Notes under the pieces: generated by a model | The model's database searches: none | Told to the model about the DNA's origin: nothing | What the model saw: the letters and a program-made list of their open reading frames with translations, nothing else | Origin: an uncultured Bacillota bacterium | GTDB lineage: Bacteria > Bacillota_I > Bacilli_A > RFN20 > CAG-826 | Direction: 5' to 3' | NCBI GenBank assembly: GCA_937876465.1 | Contig: CALEHV010000042.1 | Span: 1-39,509, forward strand | DNA length: 39,509 nt | Shown: one piece after another, positions 32,406 through 39,509 of the stretch | Layout: every line of letters starts with the position of its first letter | Position numbering within the stretch: the stretch's first letter is position 1 | Translations under genes and position numbers: made by a program

Positions 32406-32435
32406 TTTCTACTTCCTTCTTTTTTTGATACGCTC

Positions 32436-32467
32436 ATAAGTTTAGCAAACTTATTTATATCTAACAA
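32436..32467 (-). promoter_or_regulatory. rpsT promoter region with an inverted repeat
   Basis: On the minus strand, TTGTTA (32467 to 32462), 17 bp, TAAACT (32444 to 32439). A perfect 8-bp inverted repeat with a 3-nt loop (ATAAGTTT and AAACTTAT, 32436-32454) covers the -10. It could be an operator, or a leader hairpin if transcription starts further upstream at a TATAAA. Confidence 0.45.
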
Positions 32468-32469
32468 CT

Positions 32470-32676
32470 TTTATTTTATTTTTTTGACACCTTTTGATAC
32501 AAAAATTATTAACCAAACATTGTTTTAAATTATATATATATAATTTGATAATTGCATTTTTCGAGTTTAGATAAGGCAAATAGAAAATATGTAATTATCG
32601 AAAAAAGATGCGAAATCAATTTACATATTTTAGGTTTTGTTAACTTAAACACAACTCGTAAACTAATAGAGATGTC
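32470..32676. other. structured AT-rich intergenic stretch without a gene
   Basis: Between the divergent rpsT and fmt promoters I find no ORF with a start signal. The stretch holds an AT palindrome near 32528-32547, an 11-bp inverted repeat (AAAATATGTAA at 32584-32594 with TTACATATTTT at 32621-32631), and near-complementary segments around GCATTTTTCGA and TCGAAAAAAGATGC. It could be a small RNA or regulatory region. I cannot assign it. Confidence 0.3.
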
Positions 32677-32693
32677 TTTCAATTAAATTGAAA
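32677..32693. promoter_or_regulatory. palindrome over the fmt -35 box (possible operator)
   Basis: TTTCAATT-A-AATTGAAA is a perfect inverted repeat whose right arm contains the TTGAAA -35 hexamer. A regulator or just chance AT symmetry are both possible. Confidence 0.35.
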
Positions 32694-32716
32694 ATAAAGT
32701 ATCTATTCCTTATAAT
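32688..32716 (+). promoter_or_regulatory. fmt promoter, nearly leaderless
   Basis: TTGAAA (32688-32693), 17 bp, TATAAT (32711-32716). The ATG is 9 nt after the -10, so the 5' UTR would be about 3 nt. Confidence 0.65.
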
Positions 32717-32725
32717 TGTTTTGCT

Positions 32726-33667
32726 ATGTTTACAATCGAAGATATTAAAGAACAAAGAATCGTATTTATGGGCACTCCCGAGATTGCCGCATCTACATTA
32801 GAATCATTGATAAATGATGGTTTTAATATTGTTGCAGTTATTGCTCAAGAAGATAAACCTGTTGGCCGTAAAGGAATATTAATGCCAGTTCCTACCAAGG
32901 CGGTAGCTTTGAGCCATAACATTCCAGTTTTTCAGCCACACAGAATTAGAAAAGAATATGAATTTGTTAACGATTTAAAACCAGATTTAATTCTTACGAT
33001 TGCATACGGTCAAATCATTCCACAAGCTTTGCTTGATATTCCAAGATTAGGTTGCTTAAATCTACACGGATCAATCCTTCCATATTTAAGAGGAGCAGCT
33101 CCGATTCAACGCTCAATTATGAACGGTGATAAGGTTACAGGAATCACTCTTACTCATATGACTGCTGCCATGGATGCAGGCGTAATTTATAAGGTTGAAG
33201 AAGTCCGAATTGACGATAATGACAATTACACTTCTTTATGCAAAAAGATGGCTCTAGCAGCCGGAAAAATTTGTAGAGATTGGTTACCTGCTTATTTCGA
33301 AGGTAAATTAACCGGCGTTCCTCAAGAGGAAGACAAAGTCACAATTGCCTCTAAGATATTGCCTGAAGAAGAAAAGCTTGATTTATCATTTGATTGCAAT
33401 AAATTCATTAACACTTTACGTGGTTTATCTTATGAACCTGGCGGATACATTATCGTTGATAACAAAAAAATGAAAATTTTCAAAGCTCACAAAGTGAGTG
33501 ATAGCCTCGGTGATATTGGTAAAATTGAAATTACTAAGACAATTACCCTTCAGTTAAAAGATGGAGTAATAATGCTTGATGAAGTCCAATTGGAAGGTAA
33601 AAAACAAATGGATGGAAAAAGCTTTGCAAACGGAAACAAAGCATTTAACGGAATTATAGCAAAATAA
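32726..33667 (+). CDS. fmt: methionyl-tRNA formyltransferase
   Basis: This enzyme formylates initiator Met-tRNA using 10-formyl-tetrahydrofolate. Motifs: IVFMGTPEIAASTLESL, DLILTIAYGQIIPQALL, and the catalytic Asn/His/Asp region NLHGSILPYLRGAAPIQRSI with GITLTHMTAAMDAG. The C-terminal domain (about 205-313) binds tRNA. The start is the ATG at 32726, giving 313 aa, typical for the family. No Shine-Dalgarno site is present. A terminator follows 6 nt after the stop. In this window it stands alone, without def or pri A-type neighbours. Confidence 0.96.
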   Translation: MFTIEDIKEQRIVFMGTPEIAASTLESLINDGFNIVAVIAQEDKPVGRKGILMPVPTKAVALSHNIPVFQPHRIRKEYEFVNDLKPDLILTIAYGQIIPQALLDIPRLGCLNLHGSILPYLRGAAPIQRSIMNGDKVTGITLTHMTAAMDAGVIYKVEEVRIDDNDNYTSLCKKMALAAGKICRDWLPAYFEGKLTGVPQEEDKVTIASKILPEEEKLDLSFDCNKFINTLRGLSYEPGGYIIVDNKKMKIFKAHKVSDSLGDIGKIEITKTITLQLKDGVIMLDEVQLEGKKQMDGKSFANGNKAFNGIIAK

Positions 33668-33673
33668 TAAATT

Positions 33674-33698
33674 AAGACTGTTTAATACAGTCTTTTTT
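33674..33698 (+). terminator. fmt terminator
   Basis: AAGACTG (33674-33680) pairs with CAGTCTT (33688-33694), followed by TTTT. The next gene's extended -10 starts where the T-run ends. Confidence 0.85.
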
Positions 33699-33706
33699 GA
33701 TATAAT
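33698..33706 (+). promoter_or_regulatory. extended -10 promoter of the nuclease-helicase gene (leaderless)
   Basis: TG-A-TATAAT (33698-33706) is followed by 6 nt and the ATG at 33713. The -35 region falls in the terminator stem and is poor, consistent with dependence on the extended -10. Confidence 0.65.
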
Positions 33707-33712
33707 GAAATT

Positions 33713-36043
33713 ATGAAGAAGTCATTAAAGTTATCTGTCCATCAACTTGTTGACTTTCTTTTGCGTACTGGCGATATCGATAATCGTATCTATAACAAGA
33801 CAACAATGTCAGAAGGCACCAAGATACATTCATATTGGCAAAAATTACAAGGTGCAGCCTATATTTCGGAATACGAATTATTAGAAACGTTTAAACTTCA
33901 TGGATTCGAAATAACATTAAATGGTAGAGCAGATGGAATAATTATTAACGGCAACGATGTTATAGTGGATGAAATTAAATCTACAGTTATTGACTTAGAG
34001 CAGTTCTATCAAGACCAAAGTGAATGGCATTTAGGACAAGCAAAGTGCTATGCACTTATGTATGCTCATGAACATAAATTGGAATCGATTAGCGTTCAAT
34101 TAACTTATATTCACCAATTAAACAAAGAAAAAATGTTTAAAAAGTTTACTTATTCAACAAAAGAACTTGAAGAATTTGTAAACGACTTAATAGATCAATA
34201 CTTAGAATTCTATTCATTCATTTATGATAGAACGAAGAAGAGAAATAAGAGTGCAGGAGAGCTTCAATTTCCTTTTGGGGAGTTTAGACAAGGCCAAAGA
34301 AAGCTTGCTGCATTAACTTATAAAACAGCGGAAAATGGTGGAACTTCTTTCTGTGAGGCTCCAACCGGAATCGGCAAAACAATTTCGACATTATTTCCTT
34401 ATGTAAAATCGTGGAATAATGATAAAAACGATAAGATTTTTTATCTTACTGCGAAAAATTCTGGCAAAGAAACAGCCTTCCAAACAATGAAAATCATGAT
34501 GGATAAAGGCTTAATTTGTTCAGATATTTTGATTACTGCAAAAGAAAAAATGTGCTTGTGCCCCGGCAAAGCTTGCAATCCTGATGACTGCCCGTTTGCA
34601 AAAGGGTATTACACTAAAATTAAAAAAATCTTAATTGATTCAATTAAACAAAATAATTGTTTTGATAAGGATTTAGTTACAGAAATCGCAACAAAAAATG
34701 AAATTTGTCCATTTGAATTTTCATTAGATTTATCTTTGTTCGTAGATTGCATTATTTGTGACTACAATTATTTCTTCGATCCAATGGTATATCTAAAAAG
34801 ATATTTCGACGAAGACGCTACTCAACATATGATTTTGGTTGATGAAGCCCATAATCTTGTCGAACGTGGCAGATCAATGTACAGCGCATCAATATCAAAC
34901 GATGTTTTTAAGAAAGCTAGAGGATGTGTTAAAAATTTAGAACACAAAAAGATACATTCGTGTATTACAAAAATAGCAAAGCTATTCAATACTTTTAAAG
35001 ACTTTCCAGAAGGCAATAGTGTAATCAAAGGAATTGAATCCAAATCAATGTCTGATATCGAAAATTATTTGCTTGCTGCTGTTGATGTAAGCAAGCATCA
35101 TCATGAATTTGTTACTGATGAATTTATGGATTTCTTCTTTGATTTAAATAAATTCTTTAAATTAATGGATTATTACGATGAAAATTTTTGTCTTTATATA
35201 TATAAACATGCAAAGAGCATAACTATAAATTTGCTTTGTTTAGATCCAAGCGATTATTTGAGAAGAACGATGCAAAAAGTTCACTCAAAAGTAATTTTCT
35301 CCGCAACTCTATCTCCTAACAATTATTACGTTGGAATGATTGGTGGTGTAGAAGATGATCCGGTTTTAATGCTTCCATCCCCATTTCCAAAGAAGAATTT
35401 GTGTTTAATGGTTCAACCAAATATTTCTTTGAAATATAAAGATAGAGATGCAACTTTAGAAGGTGTAGCAATTTCTATTAAAGAAATGGTTAAAGGCAAA
35501 ACTGGCAATTACTTTGTGTTTGTTCCTAGCTTTGAATATTTAGAAAAAATTGGTCCATTACTTGAAGATAAAAATTATGATTTGATACCTCAAGTTAAAG
35601 ATATGACTGAAGAAGAAAGAGACCAATTCCTATCAATATTTATTGATAAACCAACAAAGACATCAGTTGGATTGGTGGTTTTGGGTGGTGCTTTTTCAGA
35701 AGGAATTGATTTAGTTAATGAGAGACTTATTGGTGTAGCTGTTGTTGGTGTAGGACTTCCTCAAATTTGTTTTGAGAGAGATAAGATAAAAGAACACTTC
35801 GATAAAACTGTAGGGTTAGGATTTGAATACGCATATGTAGATCCAGGCATTAACAAAGTTATGCAAGCTGTTGGACGAGTTATTAGAAGCGAAACTGATA
35901 GAGGAGTAGCTTTGCTAATTGACGATAGATATTTTAACGAACGCTACAGCAACTTATTTAATAGACAATGGAGTGACTACACAGTAGTACGTTCTAAAGA
36001 AGACATCAAAAAACAAATAGACAAGTTTTGGAAGAATAAATAA
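33713..36043 (+). CDS. Cas4/RecB-like nuclease fused to a DinG/XPD-type iron-sulfur helicase
   Basis: The 776-aa protein has two parts. Residues 1-170 form a PD-(D/E)XK nuclease of the RecB/Cas4 type: H39, GRADG (D74), VDEIKST (E87-x-K89), and QAKCY (Q109, Y113). Residues 195-776 are an SF2 helicase of the DinG/XPD type: Walker A APTGIGKT (K222), four cysteines C281, C283, C288 and C293 fitting the iron-sulfur domain, Walker B VDEAHN (D377-H380), then GAFSEGIDL and QAVGRVIRSETDRG. All catalytic residues look intact. It should unwind 5'-3' and cut DNA, probably in repair; a defence role cannot be excluded. The ATG follows a leaderless-type promoter. Confidence 0.88.
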   Translation: MKKSLKLSVHQLVDFLLRTGDIDNRIYNKTTMSEGTKIHSYWQKLQGAAYISEYELLETFKLHGFEITLNGRADGIIINGNDVIVDEIKSTVIDLEQFYQDQSEWHLGQAKCYALMYAHEHKLESISVQLTYIHQLNKEKMFKKFTYSTKELEEFVNDLIDQYLEFYSFIYDRTKKRNKSAGELQFPFGEFRQGQRKLAALTYKTAENGGTSFCEAPTGIGKTISTLFPYVKSWNNDKNDKIFYLTAKNSGKETAFQTMKIMMDKGLICSDILITAKEKMCLCPGKACNPDDCPFAKGYYTKIKKILIDSIKQNNCFDKDLVTEIATKNEICPFEFSLDLSLFVDCIICDYNYFFDPMVYLKRYFDEDATQHMILVDEAHNLVERGRSMYSASISNDVFKKARGCVKNLEHKKIHSCITKIAKLFNTFKDFPEGNSVIKGIESKSMSDIENYLLAAVDVSKHHHEFVTDEFMDFFFDLNKFFKLMDYYDENFCLYIYKHAKSITINLLCLDPSDYLRRTMQKVHSKVIFSATLSPNNYYVGMIGGVEDDPVLMLPSPFPKKNLCLMVQPNISLKYKDRDATLEGVAISIKEMVKGKTGNYFVFVPSFEYLEKIGPLLEDKNYDLIPQVKDMTEEERDQFLSIFIDKPTKTSVGLVVLGGAFSEGIDLVNERLIGVAVVGVGLPQICFERDKIKEHFDKTVGLGFEYAYVDPGINKVMQAVGRVIRSETDRGVALLIDDRYFNERYSNLFNRQWSDYTVVRSKEDIKKQIDKFWKNK

Positions 36044-36046
36044 AAT
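36018..36046 (+). promoter_or_regulatory. candidate internal promoter of lepA, nearly leaderless
   Basis: TAGACA (36018-36023), 17 bp, TAAAAT (36041-36046). It ends 8 nt before the lepA ATG. The -35 is in the 3' end of the helicase gene. Confidence 0.5.
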
Positions 36047-36054
36047 ACTTAAGT

Positions 36055-37887
36055 ATGGATTACGATAAACGTTATATCAGAAACTTTTCCATCATTGCCC
36101 ATATTGACCATGGTAAATCAACATTGGCCGATAGAATTTTAGAGTTAACTGAAACAGTCTCTAAAAGAGAAATGAAAGAACAGTTCCTTGATTCCATGGA
36201 TCTAGAGCGTGAAAGAGGCATTACGATTAAGCTAAATGCTGTTACTATCAAATACCACGCAAAAGATGGACACGATTATCTTTTCAATTTAATCGACACT
36301 CCGGGGCACGTCGACTTCTCTTACGAAGTAAGTAGATCTCTTGCAGCGTGTGAAGGATGCTTGTTGGTTGTTGATGCTACTCAAGGGGTAGAAGCTCAAA
36401 CTTTAGCTAACGTTTACCTTGCTGTTGATAATAATCTAGAGATTTTGCCAGTAATCAACAAAGTTGATTTACCGAGTGCAATGCCTGATTTTGTTAAAGG
36501 TGAGATAGAAAAAAGAATTGGCATTCCATGTGATAACGCATGTGAAGTTAGCGCAAAAACAGGCTTTGGAGTACCTGAAGTACTTGAGGCCATAGTCAAA
36601 TATATTCCCGCACCAAACGGCGACGAGAAAGCGCCTTTACAGGCCTTAATTTTTGATTCCTTCTATGATTCGTATCGTGGTGTTGTTATATTAGTCTGCA
36701 TTAAAAACGGTACAGTTAGAGTCGGAGACACCATTAGATTGATGGCTGCAGATCACGACTATCTTGTAACTGAACTAGGTATTAGAACTCCAAAGGAGTT
36801 AAAGGTTGATGAATTGCGTGCAGGTGAAGTTGGTTATATTGCTGCGCAAATCAAAGACATCAAAGATGTTTTCCCTGGCGAAACTGTAACATTAGCAAAT
36901 AAGCCAAGCAAAGAAGCTCTTCCTGGATACAAACATATGAACCCAATGGTTTTCTGTGGTTTATATCCAGTTGATTCTAAGAAGTTCTTAGATCTTAAAG
37001 AAGCTTTACAAAAGCTTAGCTTGAATGATGCTTCGTTAACTTTTGAAGCTGAAACATCTCAAGCTTTAGGCTTTGGTTTTAGATGTGGTTTCTTAGGGCT
37101 TTTGCATATGGATGTAGTTCAAGAAAGACTTGAAAGAGAATATGGTTTAGATCTTATTTTGACCGCTCCTTCTGTTATATATCATGTATATCTCACCAGA
37201 GGTGAAATGATAGAATTAGACAACCCAAGTAAACTTCCTGACGTAACTTTAGTTAAGGAAATTCAAGAACCTTATGTTAAAGCAGAAATCATGACTCCAA
37301 AGGAGTATGTTGGCCCAGTCATGGAACTTTGCCAAAATCGCAGAGGTATTTATAAAGATCTTAAATATTTTGATGACACAAGAATGGTTGTTACTTATGA
37401 ACTTCCATTGGCTGAAATTGTTTACAATTTCTTTGACAAATTAAAATCATATACTAAAGGCTATGCTTCGTTTGATTACGAGTACAGCGGATATAAGCCT
37501 GGAAATCTTGCAAAAATGGATATATTGCTTAATGGTGATATTATCGATGCTTTATCAATCATTGTTCATAGAACAACTGCTTATGATAGAGGTAGTGTTG
37601 TTGTCCGTAAATTAAAAGAAATTATTCCGAGACAACAATTTGAAGTTCCAGTGCAGGCTGCCATAAATGGCAAAGTTATTGCTAGAGCTGATATTAAAGC
37701 GGTCAGAAAAGATGTCCTTGCTAAATGTTATGGTGGCGATATTTCTCGTAAACGTAAGTTGCTTGAAAAGCAAAAAGAAGGAAAGAAGAGAATGAAAGCT
37801 ATTGGGTCAGTTGAAGTTCCTCAAGAAGCATTCATGAGTGTTCTTTCAATTGATGATGATAAACAAAATAGTAAGAAATTAGTATAA
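36055..37887 (+). CDS. lepA: elongation factor 4 (LepA)
   Basis: The 610-aa translational GTPase has G1 AHIDHGKST (15-23), the switch RERGITIK, G3 DTPGHVDF, G4 NKVDLP and G5 VSAKTG. The LepA-specific domains include FGFRCGFLGLLHMD, PSVIYHVYLTRGE, and the C-terminal HRTTAYDRGSVVVRKLKE and QVxxQAAINGKVIARADIKA-like segment. It acts on stalled or back-translocated ribosomes. It begins 11 nt after the helicase stop with no Shine-Dalgarno site, and may be read from the helicase transcript or its own promoter. Confidence 0.97.
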   Translation: MDYDKRYIRNFSIIAHIDHGKSTLADRILELTETVSKREMKEQFLDSMDLERERGITIKLNAVTIKYHAKDGHDYLFNLIDTPGHVDFSYEVSRSLAACEGCLLVVDATQGVEAQTLANVYLAVDNNLEILPVINKVDLPSAMPDFVKGEIEKRIGIPCDNACEVSAKTGFGVPEVLEAIVKYIPAPNGDEKAPLQALIFDSFYDSYRGVVILVCIKNGTVRVGDTIRLMAADHDYLVTELGIRTPKELKVDELRAGEVGYIAAQIKDIKDVFPGETVTLANKPSKEALPGYKHMNPMVFCGLYPVDSKKFLDLKEALQKLSLNDASLTFEAETSQALGFGFRCGFLGLLHMDVVQERLEREYGLDLILTAPSVIYHVYLTRGEMIELDNPSKLPDVTLVKEIQEPYVKAEIMTPKEYVGPVMELCQNRRGIYKDLKYFDDTRMVVTYELPLAEIVYNFFDKLKSYTKGYASFDYEYSGYKPGNLAKMDILLNGDIIDALSIIVHRTTAYDRGSVVVRKLKEIIPRQQFEVPVQAAINGKVIARADIKAVRKDVLAKCYGGDISRKRKLLEKQKEGKKRMKAIGSVEVPQEAFMSVLSIDDDKQNSKKLV

Positions 37888-37903
37888 AATTAGTAATTAC
37901 TTA

Positions 37904-37931
37904 TTGTAATAAGAGTTCGTTGATGTATAAT
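37904..37931 (+). promoter_or_regulatory. candidate promoter of the Fic-like gene
   Basis: TTGTAA (37904-37909), 16 bp, TATAAT (37926-37931). A GAGG Shine-Dalgarno site follows before the ATG at 37953. Confidence 0.55.
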
Positions 37932-37952
37932 GATACTGAAGAGGTGTAAATT

Positions 37953-39452
37953 ATGGCAAATAACGAATTAGCAATTAAATTTACAGACGAAAGCTACTTA
38001 ACAAGAGCTGAAGTCGCAAGAACATTAGGTACAAACCTAATTGATACTTTATGGTCTCAAATTCTTAATTATCGTAGACAATCAGAAAAGCCTTTAACTG
38101 TATCAGACATCTATAAGATGCCTTATTCAGTAACCTTAACTGATTCAATTAAAAATAAAGTTGCCCAAGCAAATAATAGATGCCAAGAGGTTATTGATAC
38201 ATTTTCAGAAATGCCAAATGGCTCATATGAAATGGCAAATCTCAAAAAAGAGATGTTCAAACTTGAATTGCGCCACTATGCTAAGGCAAAAAATATTCAA
38301 GTTAATGATGTTGCTTTGGATAACATTTTATTTAATAAAAATTCAAATCCTATTTATCAACCTATAGTAAATTACTATAGAGCAATCTCTAAATTCGAAA
38401 ACGATCCTTTTGCAACAATTAATGAGGATTTGCTTGCGGAGTATTTAACTATATTGAATGACGGAAAAGAAATAACTAGTTTCTATAGAACTGCAGAAAT
38501 TTCTCAACCTGGTCAAAAGGCTTTAATCAATAGAGAATTTAATGGTGTTCCAGTTGCTTATATCGAAGATATGATGGCAAATTTATTTAACTACATTAAA
38601 GGCTCTGGCGAAGACAGAATAGTTAAAGTAGCAACAGTTCATTATATTTTTAACTATATTAAGCCTTTCGATTCCTATAATGATGAAATCGCCTTGATAT
38701 TATCAAGATATATATTGGCAACTTATGGACTTGGAGAAGCTCCAGCATTTATTCCTTTTGAAAAAGTATTTACTGATAAAGCAGATTTATTCAAAGTTGC
38801 TAATAGAGAAACTCAAAAACTTCACGATGTAACATATTATGTTATGGCATTTATGTCGCTCCAAGAAGACGCTGTTCGTGACTTTTTAGATTGTGCATTT
38901 AGATTACGTAGAAACAGTGCAGAACAAGCATACTACGGTTCACAGACTCAAAATGAATACAAACCACAACTAAAGGTTGAACAATCAACTCTAGTAGTTG
39001 AACAACCAAAACAAACATCAACAAATAGTTTCTATTCAACACACTTTAGAGCAGAACCAGTTCAAAAGCCAGTTGAACAACCAAAATCTGTTGTTGAACA
39101 ACCAAAGGTTGAAGTTCGTGTAGAGCAACCAAAACCAGCTGTTGATACATCGATTACAACAAGCAAACCTGCTGTATCGGTGCACGAGTTTGAAGATTTG
39201 GATGAAAAAGCTTTAAGAAAAGCCGAAACAAATTTATTACATAGAGATCCGAACCTTAAAAAGGCTCAAGCTCACTTTTATGTGAGACACTGTACTTTAG
39301 GTGAGTGTTATACCATTCAAGAATTCAAGAAAATGGAACGTTGCGTTTATGAAACAGCACGTACATCAATGGATGGTTTGGCACGCCTTGGCTATTACAG
39401 ACGTGAGCAAATTAAAAACAAGTTTGTTTACACACCAATTAGTAAAGACTAA
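37953..39452 (+). CDS. degenerate Fic-domain protein with a VEQPK linker and C-terminal winged helix
   Basis: The 499-aa protein has three parts. Residues about 170-315 read like a Fic domain: TSFYRTAEI, then VPVAYIEDMMANLFNYI, and the helix VHYIFNYIKPFDSYNDE. In active Fic proteins that last segment is HPFxxGNGR; here it is K237-P-F-D-S-Y-N-D244, so the catalytic His and the Gly/Asn/Arg nucleotide-binding residues are lost. Residues 340-410 are a disordered linker with four VEQPK copies. Residues about 412-497 look like a winged helix (TIQEFKKMERCVYETARTSMDGL, ending in a beta wing). A DNA- or protein-binding role without AMPylation is inferred. The function is unknown. A GAGG Shine-Dalgarno site supports the start. 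Confidence 0.7.
   Translation: MANNELAIKFTDESYLTRAEVARTLGTNLIDTLWSQILNYRRQSEKPLTVSDIYKMPYSVTLTDSIKNKVAQANNRCQEVIDTFSEMPNGSYEMANLKKEMFKLELRHYAKAKNIQVNDVALDNILFNKNSNPIYQPIVNYYRAISKFENDPFATINEDLLAEYLTILNDGKEITSFYRTAEISQPGQKALINREFNGVPVAYIEDMMANLFNYIKGSGEDRIVKVATVHYIFNYIKPFDSYNDEIALILSRYILATYGLGEAPAFIPFEKVFTDKADLFKVANRETQKLHDVTYYVMAFMSLQEDAVRDFLDCAFRLRRNSAEQAYYGSQTQNEYKPQLKVEQSTLVVEQPKQTSTNSFYSTHFRAEPVQKPVEQPKSVVEQPKVEVRVEQPKPAVDTSITTSKPAVSVHEFEDLDEKALRKAETNLLHRDPNLKKAQAHFYVRHCTLGECYTIQEFKKMERCVYETARTSMDGLARLGYYRREQIKNKFVYTPISKD
38997..39134 (+). repeat. in-gene VEQPK repeats
   Basis: Four copies of VEQPK occur at residues 349-353, 374-378, 381-385 and 390-394 of the Fic-like protein. At DNA level they read GTTGAACAACCAAA with small changes. 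The block separates the Fic-like domain from the C-terminal domain. Confidence 0.85.
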
Positions 39453-39453
39453 A

Positions 39454-39497
39454 ATAGGAGATTAACTATTAAGAATCAAGATAAAAATTCAAAATAA
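39454..39497 (+). other. Shine-Dalgarno site and possible ATT start at the window edge
   Basis: TAGGAG (39455-39460) is followed 7 nt later by ATT (39468-39470), not ATG. AUU with strong spacing is typical of infC. But this frame stops at TAA (39495-39497) after nine codons, so a gene cannot be claimed. Confidence 0.2.
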
Positions 39498-39509
39498 TTA
39501 ATTTCCATA

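Noticed and set aside
32252..32467. Second minus-strand ORF of 71 codons overlapping rpsT
   Set aside because: It is a frame-shifted reading of rpsT; the S20 frame is unambiguous and has the Shine-Dalgarno site.
38997..39134. CRISPR or tandem DNA repeat
   Set aside because: Repeat units are short, unevenly spaced and in frame; they encode a VEQPK linker.
33713..39452. Phage-defence island (nuclease-helicase plus Fic protein)
   Set aside because: The genes flank and enclose lepA and fmt, base composition is like the neighbours, and no integrase, restriction or toxin-antitoxin pair is seen.
37953..39452. Active Fic AMPylation toxin
   Set aside because: The catalytic His and the GNGR residues are absent (KPFDSYND), and no small antitoxin gene lies beside it.
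1..39509. Mycoplasma genetic code (TGA as Trp)
   Set aside because: Several genes end cleanly at TGA in overlapping operon junctions, and Trp positions use TGG.

Overview
The window is a low-GC (roughly one third G+C by eye) bacterial chromosome segment. It reads in the standard bacterial code: TGA closes genes such as addB, feoA, feoB, lon and comEA, and Trp is TGG. Gene content (AddAB rather than RecBCD, a T-box on valS, FeoAB with a DtxR-type repressor, ComEA/ComEC, Shine-Dalgarno sites of the AGGAGG type) points to Bacillota, probably an uncultured Bacilli lineage near the Mollicutes/Acholeplasma/RF39 group. That placement is inference. No rRNA, tRNA, CRISPR array or intact mobile element is visible. 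Most of the window is core genome in short operons.

Layout. 1-478: the 3' end of an unknown gene and its terminator, an IS200/IS605-like end hairpin, and a 48-aa ORF on the minus strand. 479-7980: addB-addA-rmuC (double-strand break processing and recombination). 8018-9652: a PlsC-type acyltransferase divergent from a phosphopantetheinyl transferase. 9709-12281: an unknown membrane protein, then an M28 peptidase and a CaCA cation exchanger. 12311-14967, minus strand: DUF5662 protein, DJ-1/PfpI protein, metallo-beta-lactamase-fold protein and an unknown helical protein. 15066-16664: a small PII/DarA-like protein directly abutting a CPA2 antiporter. 16679-17702, minus strand: YggS and a DtxR/MntR repressor, divergent from feoA-feoB and a small Cys-containing Feo membrane protein (17827-20332), with repeated operators between them. 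20380-28485: unknown helical-repeat protein, trigger factor, Lon, EngB, and valS behind a T-box. 28580-32162: comEA-comEC-holA, meeting rpsT tail to tail. 32726-39452: fmt, a Cas4-like nuclease/DinG-type helicase fusion, lepA, and a Fic-fold protein whose catalytic motif has been lost.

How it works together: the window covers genome maintenance (AddAB, RmuC, nuclease-helicase, HolA), DNA uptake (ComEA/EC), translation and protein quality (ValRS, Fmt, S20, LepA, EngB, trigger factor, Lon), and metal/ion homeostasis (Feo with its repressor, CaCA exchanger, CPA2 antiporter).

Two observations stand out. First, about a dozen genes have a -10 box 6-9 nt before the start codon and no Shine-Dalgarno site, as expected for leaderless or nearly leaderless mRNAs; other genes have strong Shine-Dalgarno sites. 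Second, the last gene encodes a degenerate Fic domain (KPFDSYND in place of HPFxxGNGR) followed by VEQPK repeats and a probable winged helix; its function is unknown.
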